Assembly: GCA_963838795.1 (NCBI GenBank)
Contig: CAWISL010000001.1
Span: 434,001-498,000 of the forward strand
Direction of reading: 5' to 3'
Length of the DNA stretch: 64,000 nucleotides
Source: JAIBJN01 sp963838795
GTDB lineage: Bacteria; Actinomycetota; Thermoleophilia; Gaiellales; Gaiellaceae
Each line of letters begins with the position of its first letter. Position 1 is the stretch's first letter. Of the stretch, positions 52,877 to 61,409 are shown piece after piece. The translations under genes and the position numbers were made by a program. The notes under the pieces were generated by a model. That model did not search any database, was not told the origin of the DNA, and saw nothing but the letters and a program-made list of their open reading frames with translations.

Positions 52877-52948
52877 AGCTGGTCCAGAACTGGTCTCCAG
52901 GCCAGGTAAAGAAAACTGAGGATTTGGTAGCTTTTTTGGTTGCGGCCC

Positions 52949-53554
52949 ATGCAAGACGACCGACAGCGCGCGTCTGCCGGCGGACGCCGGGGGGCGGAGG
53001 ACGGCCGAGAGTGGCTCACGCTTGGCCAGGCAGCCGCATTCCTGGGTGCGGCGCAAAGCACCGTGCGCAAGTGGGCAGACGCCGGGCGCTTGCCGGCTTT
53101 CTACACTCCGGGAGGCCATCGGCGCTTCCGCCGGACGGACCTGGAGGCATTCCTCGCGGGCCCGCGGAGCGGAGCGACGGCCGGCCGGCCCCCGGGAGCG
53201 AGCGTCCTCGTCGTGGACGACGACGCCGGCCTCAGGGAGTTCATCCGCGCGAACCTCGAAGCGGAGGGCTACGCCGTGCGGGAGGCCGGAAGCGCGAGCG
53301 AGGGGCTCGCGGCGCTGGACGACGAGCCCCCCGACCTGATCCTGCTCGACGTCCTGATGCCGAAGATGGACGGGTGGGAGATGCTCCGCCGCGTGCAGGA
53401 GCGCCATGGAGTCGACGCGATCCAGGTGATCATGTACAGCGGCAAGGTCGAAGAGGCGGGGAAGGCCGAGGAGCGCGGTGCGCAGGCGTTCATCGGCAAG
53501 CCGTTCGACCCCGCGAAGCTGCTCGAGGCGACGAGGCAGCTGCTTCGTTCCTGA
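52949..53554 (+). CDS. MerR/BldC-type HTH fused to a response-regulator receiver domain
   Basis: A 201-residue protein. Residues about 25-75 form an excisionase/BldC-like HTH (WLTLGQAAAFLGAAQSTVRK, FYTPGGHRRFRRTDLEAFL). After a linker comes a receiver domain (about 85-201): VLVVDDDAGLREFI, the phosphoacceptor in LILLDVLMPKMDGWEML, VIMYSG and IGKPFDPAKL. The DNA-binding-first order is the reverse of usual response regulators. No histidine kinase is adjacent. AT-rich sequence and repeated CTGGTC/CCAGG words just upstream may be its own binding sites. Confidence 0.88.
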   Translation: MQDDRQRASAGGRRGAEDGREWLTLGQAAAFLGAAQSTVRKWADAGRLPAFYTPGGHRRFRRTDLEAFLAGPRSGATAGRPPGASVLVVDDDAGLREFIRANLEAEGYAVREAGSASEGLAALDDEPPDLILLDVLMPKMDGWEMLRRVQERHGVDAIQVIMYSGKVEEAGKAEERGAQAFIGKPFDPAKLLEATRQLLRS

Positions 53555-53567
53555 TCCTGGGCGGGCC

Positions 53568-54146
53568 GTGCCTCTCGACGGCGTAGCGGGGCGTGACCGC
53601 GACGTCTTCACCTGGGTCGTCGAGCACCGCGTGGAGCCGCTCGACTGGCTGTTCATCAGTCTCTCCGCAGCGGGTCAAGCGGGCCTGGTGTGGATCGCGT
53701 TGGCGCCGCTCCTCGCCCGCTGGGCGCGAAAGCCGCTGCTGTTCACGACGCTCGTGACGGCCGCGACCGTCTGGACCGCCGACCTCCTCGCGATCGCGCT
53801 CAAGGGCCTCTTCGACCGGGAGCGGCCCTACGAGGTGGTCGTGGTCGCCGATCCGCTGCTTCGGTGGGACGTCGGAGGCTCGCTTCCCTCGGGGCATGCG
53901 GCGACGAGCGCCGCCGGGGCCTTCATCCTCTGGTATCTCCTCGGCCGGGGCGGCCTCGGGCTCGCCCTCCTCGCGGTCGCGATCGGCTTCTCACGGGTCT
54001 ACGTCGGCGTCCACTACCCGCTGGACGTTCTCGCCGGAGCCCTGCTCGGGCTTGCAGTCGGTGCGGCAGCAGCCGGACTCGTCAGGCGTCTTCGCCCGAC
54101 TTCAGGAGCCCCGCGACGATCAGGAGCAGCGCGGCCAGAAGGCTGA
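53568..54146 (+). CDS. PAP2-family phosphatase
   Basis: A 192-residue membrane phosphatase with six hydrophobic segments and the complete PAP2 signature: KGLFDRERP, SLPSGHAATSAAG and SRVYVGVHYPLDVLAG. Undecaprenyl-pyrophosphate or phosphatidic-acid dephosphorylation are the usual roles; which applies is unknown. GTG 53568 is 14 bases after the upstream stop. Its last 65 bases overlap the converging gene. Confidence 0.88.
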   Translation: MPLDGVAGRDRDVFTWVVEHRVEPLDWLFISLSAAGQAGLVWIALAPLLARWARKPLLFTTLVTAATVWTADLLAIALKGLFDRERPYEVVVVADPLLRWDVGGSLPSGHAATSAAGAFILWYLLGRGGLGLALLAVAIGFSRVYVGVHYPLDVLAGALLGLAVGAAAAGLVRRLRPTSGAPRRSGAARPEG

Positions 54147-54552
54147 GCCAGATGCCGATCCCCCGGCTGACCATCGGCTGGAAGGTCTCGGGGACGTCGA
54201 TCAGGCGGATGAGCACGAGGATCGTCGCCACCAGGCCAAGCGCGGCAATCACGATCCCGTCGGGCACGCTCGGCGGCAGCTCGACTCCGAACGCGCGCAG
54301 CGCGAGCAAGAGCAGGACGACGACGCCGACGGCGAACACGAGCTTGCCGACGGTCCCAGTATTCCAGCCGAGTACGGAGAGGCTCCCACGGAGATCGCCG
54401 GAGATCGAGTACCAGCCCATGAAGGCTCCGAGCGTAAGGACGAGCCCGCCGAGCCAGGCGAGGAGCTCACCCGTGCGCCAGAGGCCGGCGCCGCCCGCGG
54501 CCGCGGGCGGGCGGGTCGCCGTCAGCCCACCTCGGCTCGGTCCGGTCTCCAC
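54082..54552 (-). CDS. membrane protein of unknown function
   Basis: A 156-residue protein with about four helices (ELLAWLGGLVLTLGAFMGWY, LVFAVGVVVLLLLALRAFGV, GIVIAALGLVATILVLIRLI, GIGIWLSLLAALLLIVAGLL). The layout resembles small actinobacterial Trp-x-Ala/Pro-type membrane proteins, without a role. It overlaps the PAP2 gene end tail-to-tail and lies two bases after the next minus-strand gene. Confidence 0.7.
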   Translation of the reverse strand: METGPSRGGLTATRPPAAAGGAGLWRTGELLAWLGGLVLTLGAFMGWYSISGDLRGSLSVLGWNTGTVGKLVFAVGVVVLLLLALRAFGVELPPSVPDGIVIAALGLVATILVLIRLIDVPETFQPMVSRGIGIWLSLLAALLLIVAGLLKSGEDA

Positions 54553-54554
54553 GA

Positions 54555-54818
54555 CTACAGCCCGAACACCGAGCCGATGGTCTCCCAGATCGACAGGCTC
54601 AGGAAGAGCGTCACGAAGATCAGGATCCCGATCAGCGCCAGGAAGCGGATCCCGGCCAGGTGCCGCTCGCGCTGGTGCTCGTGCAGGGCGTGGCGCTTGG
54701 CGCGCTCACGGCGCAGGCGACGTCGAACCGCTTGCGGGTCGAGCGGCGGGTCGTCGGCGGAGGCGTCCTCAGCGGGGACGTCTTCCAATCGTGCGCGACG
54801 GGGCGCGGGGGCGGCCAC
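54555..54818 (-). CDS. small single-helix membrane protein (87 aa)
   Basis: GTG 54818 opens a charged N-terminus (RRRLRRERAKRHALHEHQRE) and one helix (FLALIGILIFVTLFLSLSIW) ending IGSVFGL. The frame stays open far upstream, but that is antisense to the GAF protein. It probably forms a two-gene unit with the 54.1 kb gene. Function unknown. Confidence 0.6.
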   Translation of the reverse strand: MAAPAPRRARLEDVPAEDASADDPPLDPQAVRRRLRRERAKRHALHEHQRERHLAGIRFLALIGILIFVTLFLSLSIWETIGSVFGL

Positions 54819-54885
54819 TGCCGGATTCTTGCGGCTCCGGGCCGCGGCTGCAACTGGAGGCGGCCGTGCCCCTTGGGCACGTGGC

Positions 54886-54891
54886 GATAAT
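54886..54891 (+). promoter_or_regulatory. -10 box GATAAT of the GAF-SpoIIE gene
   Basis: GATAAT ends five bases before ATG 54897; the transcript would start at or within a few bases of the start codon. Confidence 0.45.
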
Positions 54892-54896
54892 GCCGT

Positions 54897-57650
54897 ATGG
54901 ACGACCTCGAGGGATCCCGGCGCGAGTGGGCTCCGCCGACCGAGACGGCAGGGAGCGCGCTCTCGGCCTTCGCGGCCGCGGCCGCCGGGCTCATCGACGA
55001 CGGGCATGCCGAACGTGGGCTCGGCGCGCTTCTGCGCGCGGTCGCGCTCGGGACCGGCGCCGAGCTGGTCGTGGCCCGCCTTGAGGAGGAGGACGGGCAA
55101 CTCGTCGCACGGGCGGTGCATTCGGGTTCCGCCGCGTTGACCGCCGAGCTGCACGGAAGTCGGCTTCCCGTCGCCGAGGCGCCCGAGCGAGAGCTCGGCC
55201 TCGAGGATGCGCGGGGGGATCCCGGCGCCCCTCCGGGGGTCCGCCGGACTGCGGCCCGCGCGGGCCTGCCGATCGCGCGTTTCGTTCCGGTCACGATCGG
55301 CGAGCGAGTCGTTGCCGCGCTCGAGCTCTACCGTTCGGGACTTCCGTTCGGGTCGGAGGAGGAGGCTCTGGCCCGGGCCGCCGCCGCCCACGTCGCCCTG
55401 GCGCTCCGCCTCGATCACGGCCCACGGAGCCGCAACGGGCGCCACGTCCTCGGCGAGAGCGAGCTCGAGCTGCTCGGGGAGGCTCTCGCGGCCGGCGCCG
55501 ACGAGCGCGAGGCGGCGGAGCAGATCGTGCGCGTCGCGGTGGAGGCGACCGAGGCGGCAGGGGGGACGCTCTGGCGTCTCGACGCCGACGGAACTCCCTC
55601 CCTCCTCGTCTCGGAGGGCTACGGCGCAACCGCGCCCGACGTGGTCGAGGCGGCGGAGAGCGTCAGGCGCTCCCTCGCAGGCGACGAGCCCGAGCCGGTC
55701 CGCGCGGGCTCGTGGCTGCTCCACACCCTCCCGCTAGGGGAGCCTGCGTCGGCTGCGCTCCGCCTCTCGTTCGACGCGGAGGCAGCGGCGGAGCCCGGGC
55801 TCGAGCGCCTCGCCGCGTTCGGAGCGGGCGCCTCGCTCGCGCTCAGGCGCAGCCGACGGGCGGCGGAGGTCGAGGAGGCGCTCAAGCGCTCGCAGACGCT
55901 CGTCGCGGTTGTCAGCCAGGCGATCGCCCAACTGTCCCTCACCCATACGCTGGACACGGCCGTCGAGCGCGTCGCCGAGCTCGCGTCGAGCGGGCAGGTC
56001 GCCGTCTATCTCCGCGAAGAGGGCCGCCTCGTCACGCGGGCTTCTCGCGGCCTCACCGGGCCACACGAGGACTTCGCCGGGCGGCTGCTCGAGCTCGCGC
56101 TCGGCCCCTACCGGAGCCGCGGCTTCCTCTTCGTGGAGGATCTCAGGACAGATCCGCGCTTCGTCGGCCTCGGGCAGGCAGTCGACCGGAGCGGCGTCCG
56201 TCGAGCGCTCTTCATCCCGCTGCTCGTCCACGACGAGGCGATCGGAGCGCTCGCGGTCTTCAAGAAGCGCCCGCGCCCCTACAGGGACGGCGAAGAGGGG
56301 CTGCTGCTCGCGCTCGCGAGCCAGCTGGCGGTCGCGGTCCAGAACGCACGGCTGCACGAGCAGGCGAAGGAGCTCTCCGAGGCTCTCGAGCGGACGCTCG
56401 AATCCGAGCGCCGCGCCGCCCGTCAGCTCCGGGGCCTCTACGCCGTCTCGCAGTCCTTCGCCGAGAGCCTCTCGCTCGAGGCGACGCTCGCAGCGGTCGC
56501 CGAGGCCATGGTGCAGCTCCTGGATGCCGACGTTGCCGTCATCCGCATGCCGGATCCGCGCACCGAGGCGTTCACCGCGCGGGCTGTGCACGTCGCCGAC
56601 TCGCGCGGGGACGATGTGATCGCCGCCCTCGTGGCGCGTCCCCAGCCGTTGTCGGCGCCGCTCGCCCGCCGGCTCGTGCGCTCGAAGCGAGCCGTCCTCC
56701 TGCGTCCGGGAACCGCCCGACCGGAGGACGCCCACCATGTGCTCGAGCCCTTCCTGCGGCAGGGAGCGACGGCTGCCGTGCTTCCGCTCGCAACTCCCGG
56801 CGAGGTCCTGGGAACGCTGACGGTGGTCTCCTTCGACCTCGACCGTCCGCTCGAAGAGGGCGCGATCGAAGCGGCCATGGCCGTCGGCGCGCAGGCGGCG
56901 CTCGCGATCGACAACGCGCGTCTCTACCAACAGCAGAGGGACTTCGCCGAGACGATGCAGCGGTCGCTGCTGCCGCGAGAGCTCCCGCGCGTCCGGGGCC
57001 TGGAGATCGGCCACGTCTACCAGTCGTCCGCGCGCGTCGACGTCGGCGGCGACCTCTACGACTTCGCCGTCCTCGAGGACGGGCGCCTGGCAGTCGTGAT
57101 CGGCGACGTCCTCGGAAAGGGCATCGCGGCCGCCGCCGACATGGCGATGGCGAAGTACATCTTCCGTGTCCTCGCGCGCGCGGACGCCGACCCCGCCACG
57201 CTTCTCCGCAGCGCCAACGACGTGGCCTGCGACGAGATCGAGCCCGGCAAGTTCGTGACGTTCCTCTACGCGCTCGTCGACGCCGCATCGCGGGAGGTCG
57301 CCGTGGCCAGCGCGGGACATCCGCCGGCCCGTGTGGTCGATCCGCGCGGCCGCGTCACGCCGCTCGGCGGCACCGGGCTCCCTCTGGGGATCGAGCCCGG
57401 CCAGGAGTACGCCGAGGAGCGAGCCTGGCTCGAGCCGGGCTCGGTCGTCGTCCTCTACACGGACGGAGTCGTCGAGGCGCGGCGGGAAGGGGACCTTTAC
57501 GGGGAAGGGCGGCTCGACCGCCTGCTCACAGAGGCGCGCGCGCTCCCCGCTCAGGAGCTGGCGGGGGAGATCCTGGTCGACTGCCGCGCGTTCGCCGGCG
57601 GTGAGCTCGAAGACGACTGCGCCATCGTCTGTCTCAAGCTGGCACGCTGA
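54897..57650 (+). CDS. multi-GAF sensor protein phosphatase (SpoIIE/RsbU-type PP2C)
   Basis: A 917-residue cytoplasmic protein. Four GAF-like domains (roughly 20-165, 185-330, 335-480, 505-680) are joined by helical linkers such as LHEQAKELSEALERTLESER; the third has FVEDLRTDPRFVGLGQAV. The C-terminal SpoIIE phosphatase (about 690-915) shows TMQRSLLPRELPRVRGLEIG, the metal motifs DVGGDLYDF and VIGDVLGKGIAAAADMAMAK, SAGHPPARVVDPRGRV, LYTDGVVEAR and DDCAIVCLKL. Such proteins dephosphorylate anti-sigma-factor antagonists in response to signals. No such partner is adjacent. Confidence 0.93.
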   Translation: MDDLEGSRREWAPPTETAGSALSAFAAAAAGLIDDGHAERGLGALLRAVALGTGAELVVARLEEEDGQLVARAVHSGSAALTAELHGSRLPVAEAPERELGLEDARGDPGAPPGVRRTAARAGLPIARFVPVTIGERVVAALELYRSGLPFGSEEEALARAAAAHVALALRLDHGPRSRNGRHVLGESELELLGEALAAGADEREAAEQIVRVAVEATEAAGGTLWRLDADGTPSLLVSEGYGATAPDVVEAAESVRRSLAGDEPEPVRAGSWLLHTLPLGEPASAALRLSFDAEAAAEPGLERLAAFGAGASLALRRSRRAAEVEEALKRSQTLVAVVSQAIAQLSLTHTLDTAVERVAELASSGQVAVYLREEGRLVTRASRGLTGPHEDFAGRLLELALGPYRSRGFLFVEDLRTDPRFVGLGQAVDRSGVRRALFIPLLVHDEAIGALAVFKKRPRPYRDGEEGLLLALASQLAVAVQNARLHEQAKELSEALERTLESERRAARQLRGLYAVSQSFAESLSLEATLAAVAEAMVQLLDADVAVIRMPDPRTEAFTARAVHVADSRGDDVIAALVARPQPLSAPLARRLVRSKRAVLLRPGTARPEDAHHVLEPFLRQGATAAVLPLATPGEVLGTLTVVSFDLDRPLEEGAIEAAMAVGAQAALAIDNARLYQQQRDFAETMQRSLLPRELPRVRGLEIGHVYQSSARVDVGGDLYDFAVLEDGRLAVVIGDVLGKGIAAAADMAMAKYIFRVLARADADPATLLRSANDVACDEIEPGKFVTFLYALVDAASREVAVASAGHPPARVVDPRGRVTPLGGTGLPLGIEPGQEYAEERAWLEPGSVVVLYTDGVVEARREGDLYGEGRLDRLLTEARALPAQELAGEILVDCRAFAGGELEDDCAIVCLKLAR

Positions 57651-57655
57651 GTCGC

Positions 57656-59221
57656 GTGACCGCCGCCTCGGACGCCGCCGCGCCCCCCGCCGTCGCGGCG
57701 TCCGTCGGGAGGACGCGGCTCGGCATCGTCGTCTTCACGGCCGGGGCCGCCACGCTCGCCACCGAGATCGCGGCCTCCAGGCTGCTGGCGCCCTACTTCG
57801 GGAGCTCCACCATCGTCTGGGCGAACATCATCGGGCTCATCCTCCTGTACCTCTCGATCGGCTACTGGCTGGGGGGCAAGGTCGCCGACCGCCGACCCGA
57901 GCCGCGACTCCTCGGCTGGATGATCCTCGTCGCCGCGGGCGCGGTGGCGCTGACGCCGTTCATCGCCCGCCCGATCCTCGACGTCGCCCTCCGCGGCCTC
58001 GACGCCGTCTCGGTGGGGGCCGTCGTCGGCTCCTTCTTCGCCGCGCTCGCCCTCTTCGCCGTGCCGATCACGCTCCTTGGCGCCGTCGCTCCCTTCGCCA
58101 TCCGGCTCGCGCTCGTGGACGTGCGGGAGGCGGGCGCGGTGGCGGGACGCCTTTACGCGCTCTCAACCGTGGGGAGCATCGTGGGGACGTTCCTCTCGGC
58201 GATCGTGACGATCCCGCTGCTCGGAACCCAGCGCACGATGCTCGGCTCCGCCGTGCTGCTCACCCTCGCGGCGGCGCTGCTCCTCGGCACCCGCTGGCAG
58301 CTGCTGACCCTCGTCTCTGCCGGGCTGCTCTTCGTCCCGGCCGGGACGATCAAGGCGAGCTCGGGGCTCGTCTACGAGACCGAGTCGTCCTACCAGTACA
58401 TCCAGATCGTCGAGCGCTCCGACGGCTCGCGGGCGCTGAGGCTGAACGAGGGCGTCGCGGTGCACTCCGTCTGGCACGAGGGCTCGGTGCTAACCGGCGG
58501 CGTCTGGGACACGTTCCTGCTCGTGCCGCCGCTGCTCGACCGCCCCGTCGTGCGCATGCTCGTGATCGGGAATGCAGGCGGCACGGTCGCGCGAGCCTTC
58601 GGCGAGCTCTACCCCGACGTCGAGATCGACGGCGTCGAGATCGACCCGGAGGTCAGCGAGGCCGCGCGCCGCTACATGGGGCTCGACGACAATCCGCGCC
58701 TGAACGTGATCACCGCCGACGGGCGGCCGTTCCTCGAGCTCACGGACGACACGTACGACCTCATCGTCGTCGACGCCTACCACCAGCCGTACATCCCCTT
58801 CTACCTCGCGACGCGGGAGTTCTTCGCCTCGGTGCGCGACCATCTGCGGCCCGGAGGTGCGGTCGCCCTGAACGTCGCGAGCGTTCCCGGGGACGAGCGG
58901 CTGTCCGAGGCGATCGGAAGCACGTTGCTCGCCGAGTTTCCGCAGGGATGGCGATGGCGCCCGCTCCGGTTCAACGAGCTCATGCTGGGCTTCGGCGCCG
59001 AGGTCGGTCGGGACGAGCTGGTCGAGCGGGTCGAGGCGGCTCCCTCCGAGGTCGGCGCCCTCGTCCCTCTCTTCCAGGAAGACGTCTCCCCGGTCGAGGC
59101 CGTCGAGCGGCCGCTCACGGACGACCGGGCGCCGGTCGAGTGGCTGACCGACCGGATGATCATCGACTTCGTCGCCCGCGGCGGCGAGCTCGACGAGGAC
59201 TACCTGCCGACGCGGCCGTAG
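57656..59221 (+). CDS. membrane-fused spermidine-synthase-like protein
   Basis: A 521-residue protein. The first ~230 residues form about seven helices (GAATLATEIAASRLLAPYFG, IIGLILLYLSIGYWLGGKVA). The soluble part has the spermidine synthase fold: VRMLVIGNAGGTVARAFGEL, VEIDGVEIDPEVSEAARRYM, NVITADGRPFLELTDDTYDL and VVDAYHQPYIPFYLATREFF. The catalytic Asp is in DLIVVDAYHQ. Membrane-fused members are often of unknown substrate and may bind decarboxylated SAM or another cofactor. GTG 57656 is six bases after the GAF gene. Confidence 0.88.
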   Translation: MTAASDAAAPPAVAASVGRTRLGIVVFTAGAATLATEIAASRLLAPYFGSSTIVWANIIGLILLYLSIGYWLGGKVADRRPEPRLLGWMILVAAGAVALTPFIARPILDVALRGLDAVSVGAVVGSFFAALALFAVPITLLGAVAPFAIRLALVDVREAGAVAGRLYALSTVGSIVGTFLSAIVTIPLLGTQRTMLGSAVLLTLAAALLLGTRWQLLTLVSAGLLFVPAGTIKASSGLVYETESSYQYIQIVERSDGSRALRLNEGVAVHSVWHEGSVLTGGVWDTFLLVPPLLDRPVVRMLVIGNAGGTVARAFGELYPDVEIDGVEIDPEVSEAARRYMGLDDNPRLNVITADGRPFLELTDDTYDLIVVDAYHQPYIPFYLATREFFASVRDHLRPGGAVALNVASVPGDERLSEAIGSTLLAEFPQGWRWRPLRFNELMLGFGAEVGRDELVERVEAAPSEVGALVPLFQEDVSPVEAVERPLTDDRAPVEWLTDRMIIDFVARGGELDEDYLPTRP

Positions 59222-59613
59222 AGACTTGGGGCCGCGAGGGCGCCGAGGAGGGCGCCCGCGGCGAGGAGCTGCACCGAGGCCGGCAGGCCGCCGGACTTGT
59301 GCCAGCCGCGCACGCGGTGGCTCGGGAAGAGCTTGCGCCCGCCGGGCCGGGGCAGGGGGAGGACGTGCTCGACGTCCGGCACGGAGGCGCCTACGGCGCC
59401 GAAGATCGCGGGGTCGAGGGGCCCACGTGCCGCAGCCAGCAGGGCGAGGCCCGCGAAGCCGCTGAGCGTCTCGAAACGTCGCGAGGCGACGTCCTGGTGC
59501 GGCACCGCGTCGCCGACCGCGTGAGCGACGAGGCCGAGGGCGAGCGCGCGGCCCCGGGAGGCGGCCAGGGCACCGACGAGCCCGCCGCTGGCGACATGCA
59601 GTGAGACGATCAC
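59200..59613 (-). CDS. YdjM-like membrane-bound metal-dependent hydrolase
   Basis: A 137-residue protein with hydrophobic segments and the metal-binding pattern of DUF457/YdjM hydrolases: LVAHAVGDAVPHQD, VPDVEHVLPL and FPSHRVRGWHKSG. Start GTG 59613 is preceded by CAGGAG within the repeat arm at 59617. Role unknown; its end overlaps the preceding gene by 22 bases tail-to-tail. Confidence 0.75.
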   Translation of the reverse strand: MIVSLHVASGGLVGALAASRGRALALGLVAHAVGDAVPHQDVASRRFETLSGFAGLALLAAARGPLDPAIFGAVGASVPDVEHVLPLPRPGGRKLFPSHRVRGWHKSGGLPASVQLLAAGALLGALAAPSLYGRVGR

Positions 59614-59616
59614 GTA

Positions 59617-59711
59617 GAGCTCCTGACGTAATGATTACCCGCCGACTGGGTGCGCTGGGCGGGCCGTCCAGCGCTGCCAGGCGGCAGGGCTCGTCATTGC
59701 GTCATGAGCTC
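59617..59711. repeat. inverted repeat arms, family member 2
   Basis: Arm 59617-59634 (GAGCTCCTGACGTAATGA) and arm 59694-59711 (TCATTGCGTCATGAGCTC) are inverted copies differing at two positions, separated by 59 bases that contain GC-rich stems. They match the arms at 19122-19182. The two arms lie in front of the divergent YdjM-like and L,D-transpeptidase genes, so they may be operators. Confidence 0.6.
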
Positions 59712-59739
59712 TGGGAAGGATTGCAGCCGCGGCTTGTTC

Positions 59740-59745
59740 TAGAAT
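59740..59745 (+). promoter_or_regulatory. -10 box TAGAAT of the L,D-transpeptidase gene
   Basis: TAGAAT ends nine bases before GTG 59755, favouring this start over the TTG at 59749. Confidence 0.5.
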
Positions 59746-59754
59746 CGCTTGGCG

Positions 59755-60717
59755 GTGGGTCGTGCTTGGGTCGCAGCGGTTGTCTTCGTCGTCGCGCTGG
59801 TCGCGGTGGCGCCGGCGAGCGCCCAGGTTCCCGAGCCGGTCGTCGCTGACGGTGTGACCATCGCCGGAGTCGAGGTCGGGGGCCTGACCGCGGCCGACGC
59901 GACGGCGGCCGTGCAGGCGTTCTTCTCGCAGCGGGTGAGCGTGACTCTCCGAGCGGAGACGCTCTCGGTCCGGCCGGGCAGGCTGGGCGGCCGCGCTCGG
60001 ACCGCAGAGGCCGTGGCCGCCGCGCTCGCCGCTTCGGCCGACACCGCGCTGGCCCTCCAGGTGGCGGTGTCGAGAGGCGTCCTCCGGGCCTGGGTCAACC
60101 GGCGCGCGAAGGCCTTCCACCGCAAGCCCGTCTCGGCGCGGGTCAAGCTCATCGGCCTGAAGCCCAGCATCGTCGCGCCGCGGCCGGGCAGGGTGCTCGT
60201 CCGCTCGAGCGCGAGAACGCGCCTGCGCGCCGCCCTCCTGGCCCACCGGCGAACCGTCAGCCTTCGCTTCCGCTCGATCAAGCCGAGGACTACAGCCCGG
60301 GAAATCGGGCGCGCGGTCGTGATCCGGCGGGGCTCGCGGCGTCTCTTTCTCTACCGCGGCTTCTCCCCGGGGAAGATGCGGCTGGTCCGGTCGTTCCCGG
60401 TCGCCGTCGGCCAGCCGGCCTATCCGACGCCGCTCGGAAGCTTCTACATCCGCACGATGAGGAAGAACCCGTGGTGGTATCCGCCCAACCGGGACTGGGC
60501 CGCTGGCGCAAGCCCGATCCCGCCGGGCCCCGGCAACCCGCTCGGCACGCGCTGGATGGGCCTGAGCATCGGCGGAGTCGGCATCCACGGCACATACAAC
60601 TCCGGCTCCGTGGGCACGTTCGCCTCGCACGGCTGCATCCGTATGCACCTTCGCAGCGCGGAGTGGCTCTACGAGCGCGTGCGCATCGGGACAGCGGTCT
60701 TCATCGTCGGCGCGTAG
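59755..60717 (+). CDS. L,D-transpeptidase (YkuD domain), exported
   Basis: A 320-residue protein. Signal peptide VAAVVFVVALVAVAPASAQ, then a basic peptidoglycan-binding-like region (about 30-180), then YkuD (about 190-320): RLFLYRGFSPGKMRLVRSFP, YPTPLGSFYIRT, and the catalytic HGTYNSGSVGTFASHGCIRM with Cys nucleophile. It cross-links peptidoglycan by 3-3 bonds or attaches proteins. GTG 59755 follows TAGAAT. Confidence 0.93.
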   Translation: MGRAWVAAVVFVVALVAVAPASAQVPEPVVADGVTIAGVEVGGLTAADATAAVQAFFSQRVSVTLRAETLSVRPGRLGGRARTAEAVAAALAASADTALALQVAVSRGVLRAWVNRRAKAFHRKPVSARVKLIGLKPSIVAPRPGRVLVRSSARTRLRAALLAHRRTVSLRFRSIKPRTTAREIGRAVVIRRGSRRLFLYRGFSPGKMRLVRSFPVAVGQPAYPTPLGSFYIRTMRKNPWWYPPNRDWAAGASPIPPGPGNPLGTRWMGLSIGGVGIHGTYNSGSVGTFASHGCIRMHLRSAEWLYERVRIGTAVFIVGA

Positions 60718-60827
60718 TCGATCCCTGACCGGCGCTACCCGCACCCGCGGCTGACGCCTGCGACGCGGCTTGGTCGCTGGCGCCCTCCGATAGCGCGTGC
60801 AGCGCCGGCCTGGCATCTGTCCCTCGG

Positions 60828-60833
60828 TAGACT
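60828..60833 (+). promoter_or_regulatory. -10 box TAGACT of the ccmG-like gene
   Basis: TAGACT ends 12 bases before ATG 60846; an intervening GGAG could serve as a weak ribosome-binding site. Confidence 0.4.
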
Positions 60834-60845
60834 GGAGCGCGGTTC

Positions 60846-61409
60846 ATGGCGCGCCGCGTGAAGCTCATCCTGCAAGCGGCAGCCGTCCTTGTGGTCGTCC
60901 TCCTCGTCGCGCTCCTCGGCTGGAAGGTGGCCGAGCAGGAGGAGGGCCGCGGCCTCGACGACGCCCTCGAGCGGGGAGAGCGGCCCGCCGCGCCGATGCT
61001 CACGTTCGAGACGCTCGAGGGCGGCGAGGAGATCCGGCTCGCCGACTATCGCGGACAGGCGCTCGTCCTCAACTTCTGGGCCTCCTGGTGCGAGCCGTGC
61101 AAAGAGGAGGCGCCGCTCCTCGAGGAGACCTGGCAGCGCTACCGTGACGAGGGCCTCGTCGTGATCGGCATCGACGCCCAGGACTTTCGCACCGACGCCC
61201 AGCGCTTCGTCGAGCGCTATGGGCTCACGTATCCGATCGCCTTCGACGGCCACGGCTCCAGCCTCGGGCGGTTCGGGAACACCGGCTTCCCCGAGACGTG
61301 GTTCGTCGGGCGCGACGGACGCCTGGTCGGCGAGCACATCGTCGGCCCGTTCGATCGTGAGCAGCTCGAGGAGAACGTCCGGGCCGCGCTGGCGACGCCG
61401 GCGCGATGA
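60846..61409 (+). CDS. CcmG/ResA-like thioredoxin
   Basis: A 187-residue membrane-anchored thioredoxin. One N-terminal helix (ILQAAAVLVVVLLVALLGWK) precedes the domain with VLNFWASWCEPCKEEAPLL (active site WCEPC), VVIGIDAQDFRTDAQ and GFPETWFVGRDGRLVG. It reduces apocytochrome c or other exported thiols. The next gene overlaps its stop, and a CcdA-like electron donor is 0.6 kb downstream, so a cytochrome c maturation unit is likely. Confidence 0.9.
   Translation: MARRVKLILQAAAVLVVVLLVALLGWKVAEQEEGRGLDDALERGERPAAPMLTFETLEGGEEIRLADYRGQALVLNFWASWCEPCKEEAPLLEETWQRYRDEGLVVIGIDAQDFRTDAQRFVERYGLTYPIAFDGHGSSLGRFGNTGFPETWFVGRDGRLVGEHIVGPFDREQLEENVRAALATPAR

Noticed and set aside
55734..57320. 528-codon minus-strand frame opposite the GAF-SpoIIE gene
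   Set aside because: Shadow of the sensor phosphatase with no motif or promoter.
60718..60845. Similar words (GGCTTGGTCGC) at 60.76 and 61.92 kb as a repeat family
   Set aside because: Shared stretch is only about 11 bases in GC-rich DNA with no consistent flanks.
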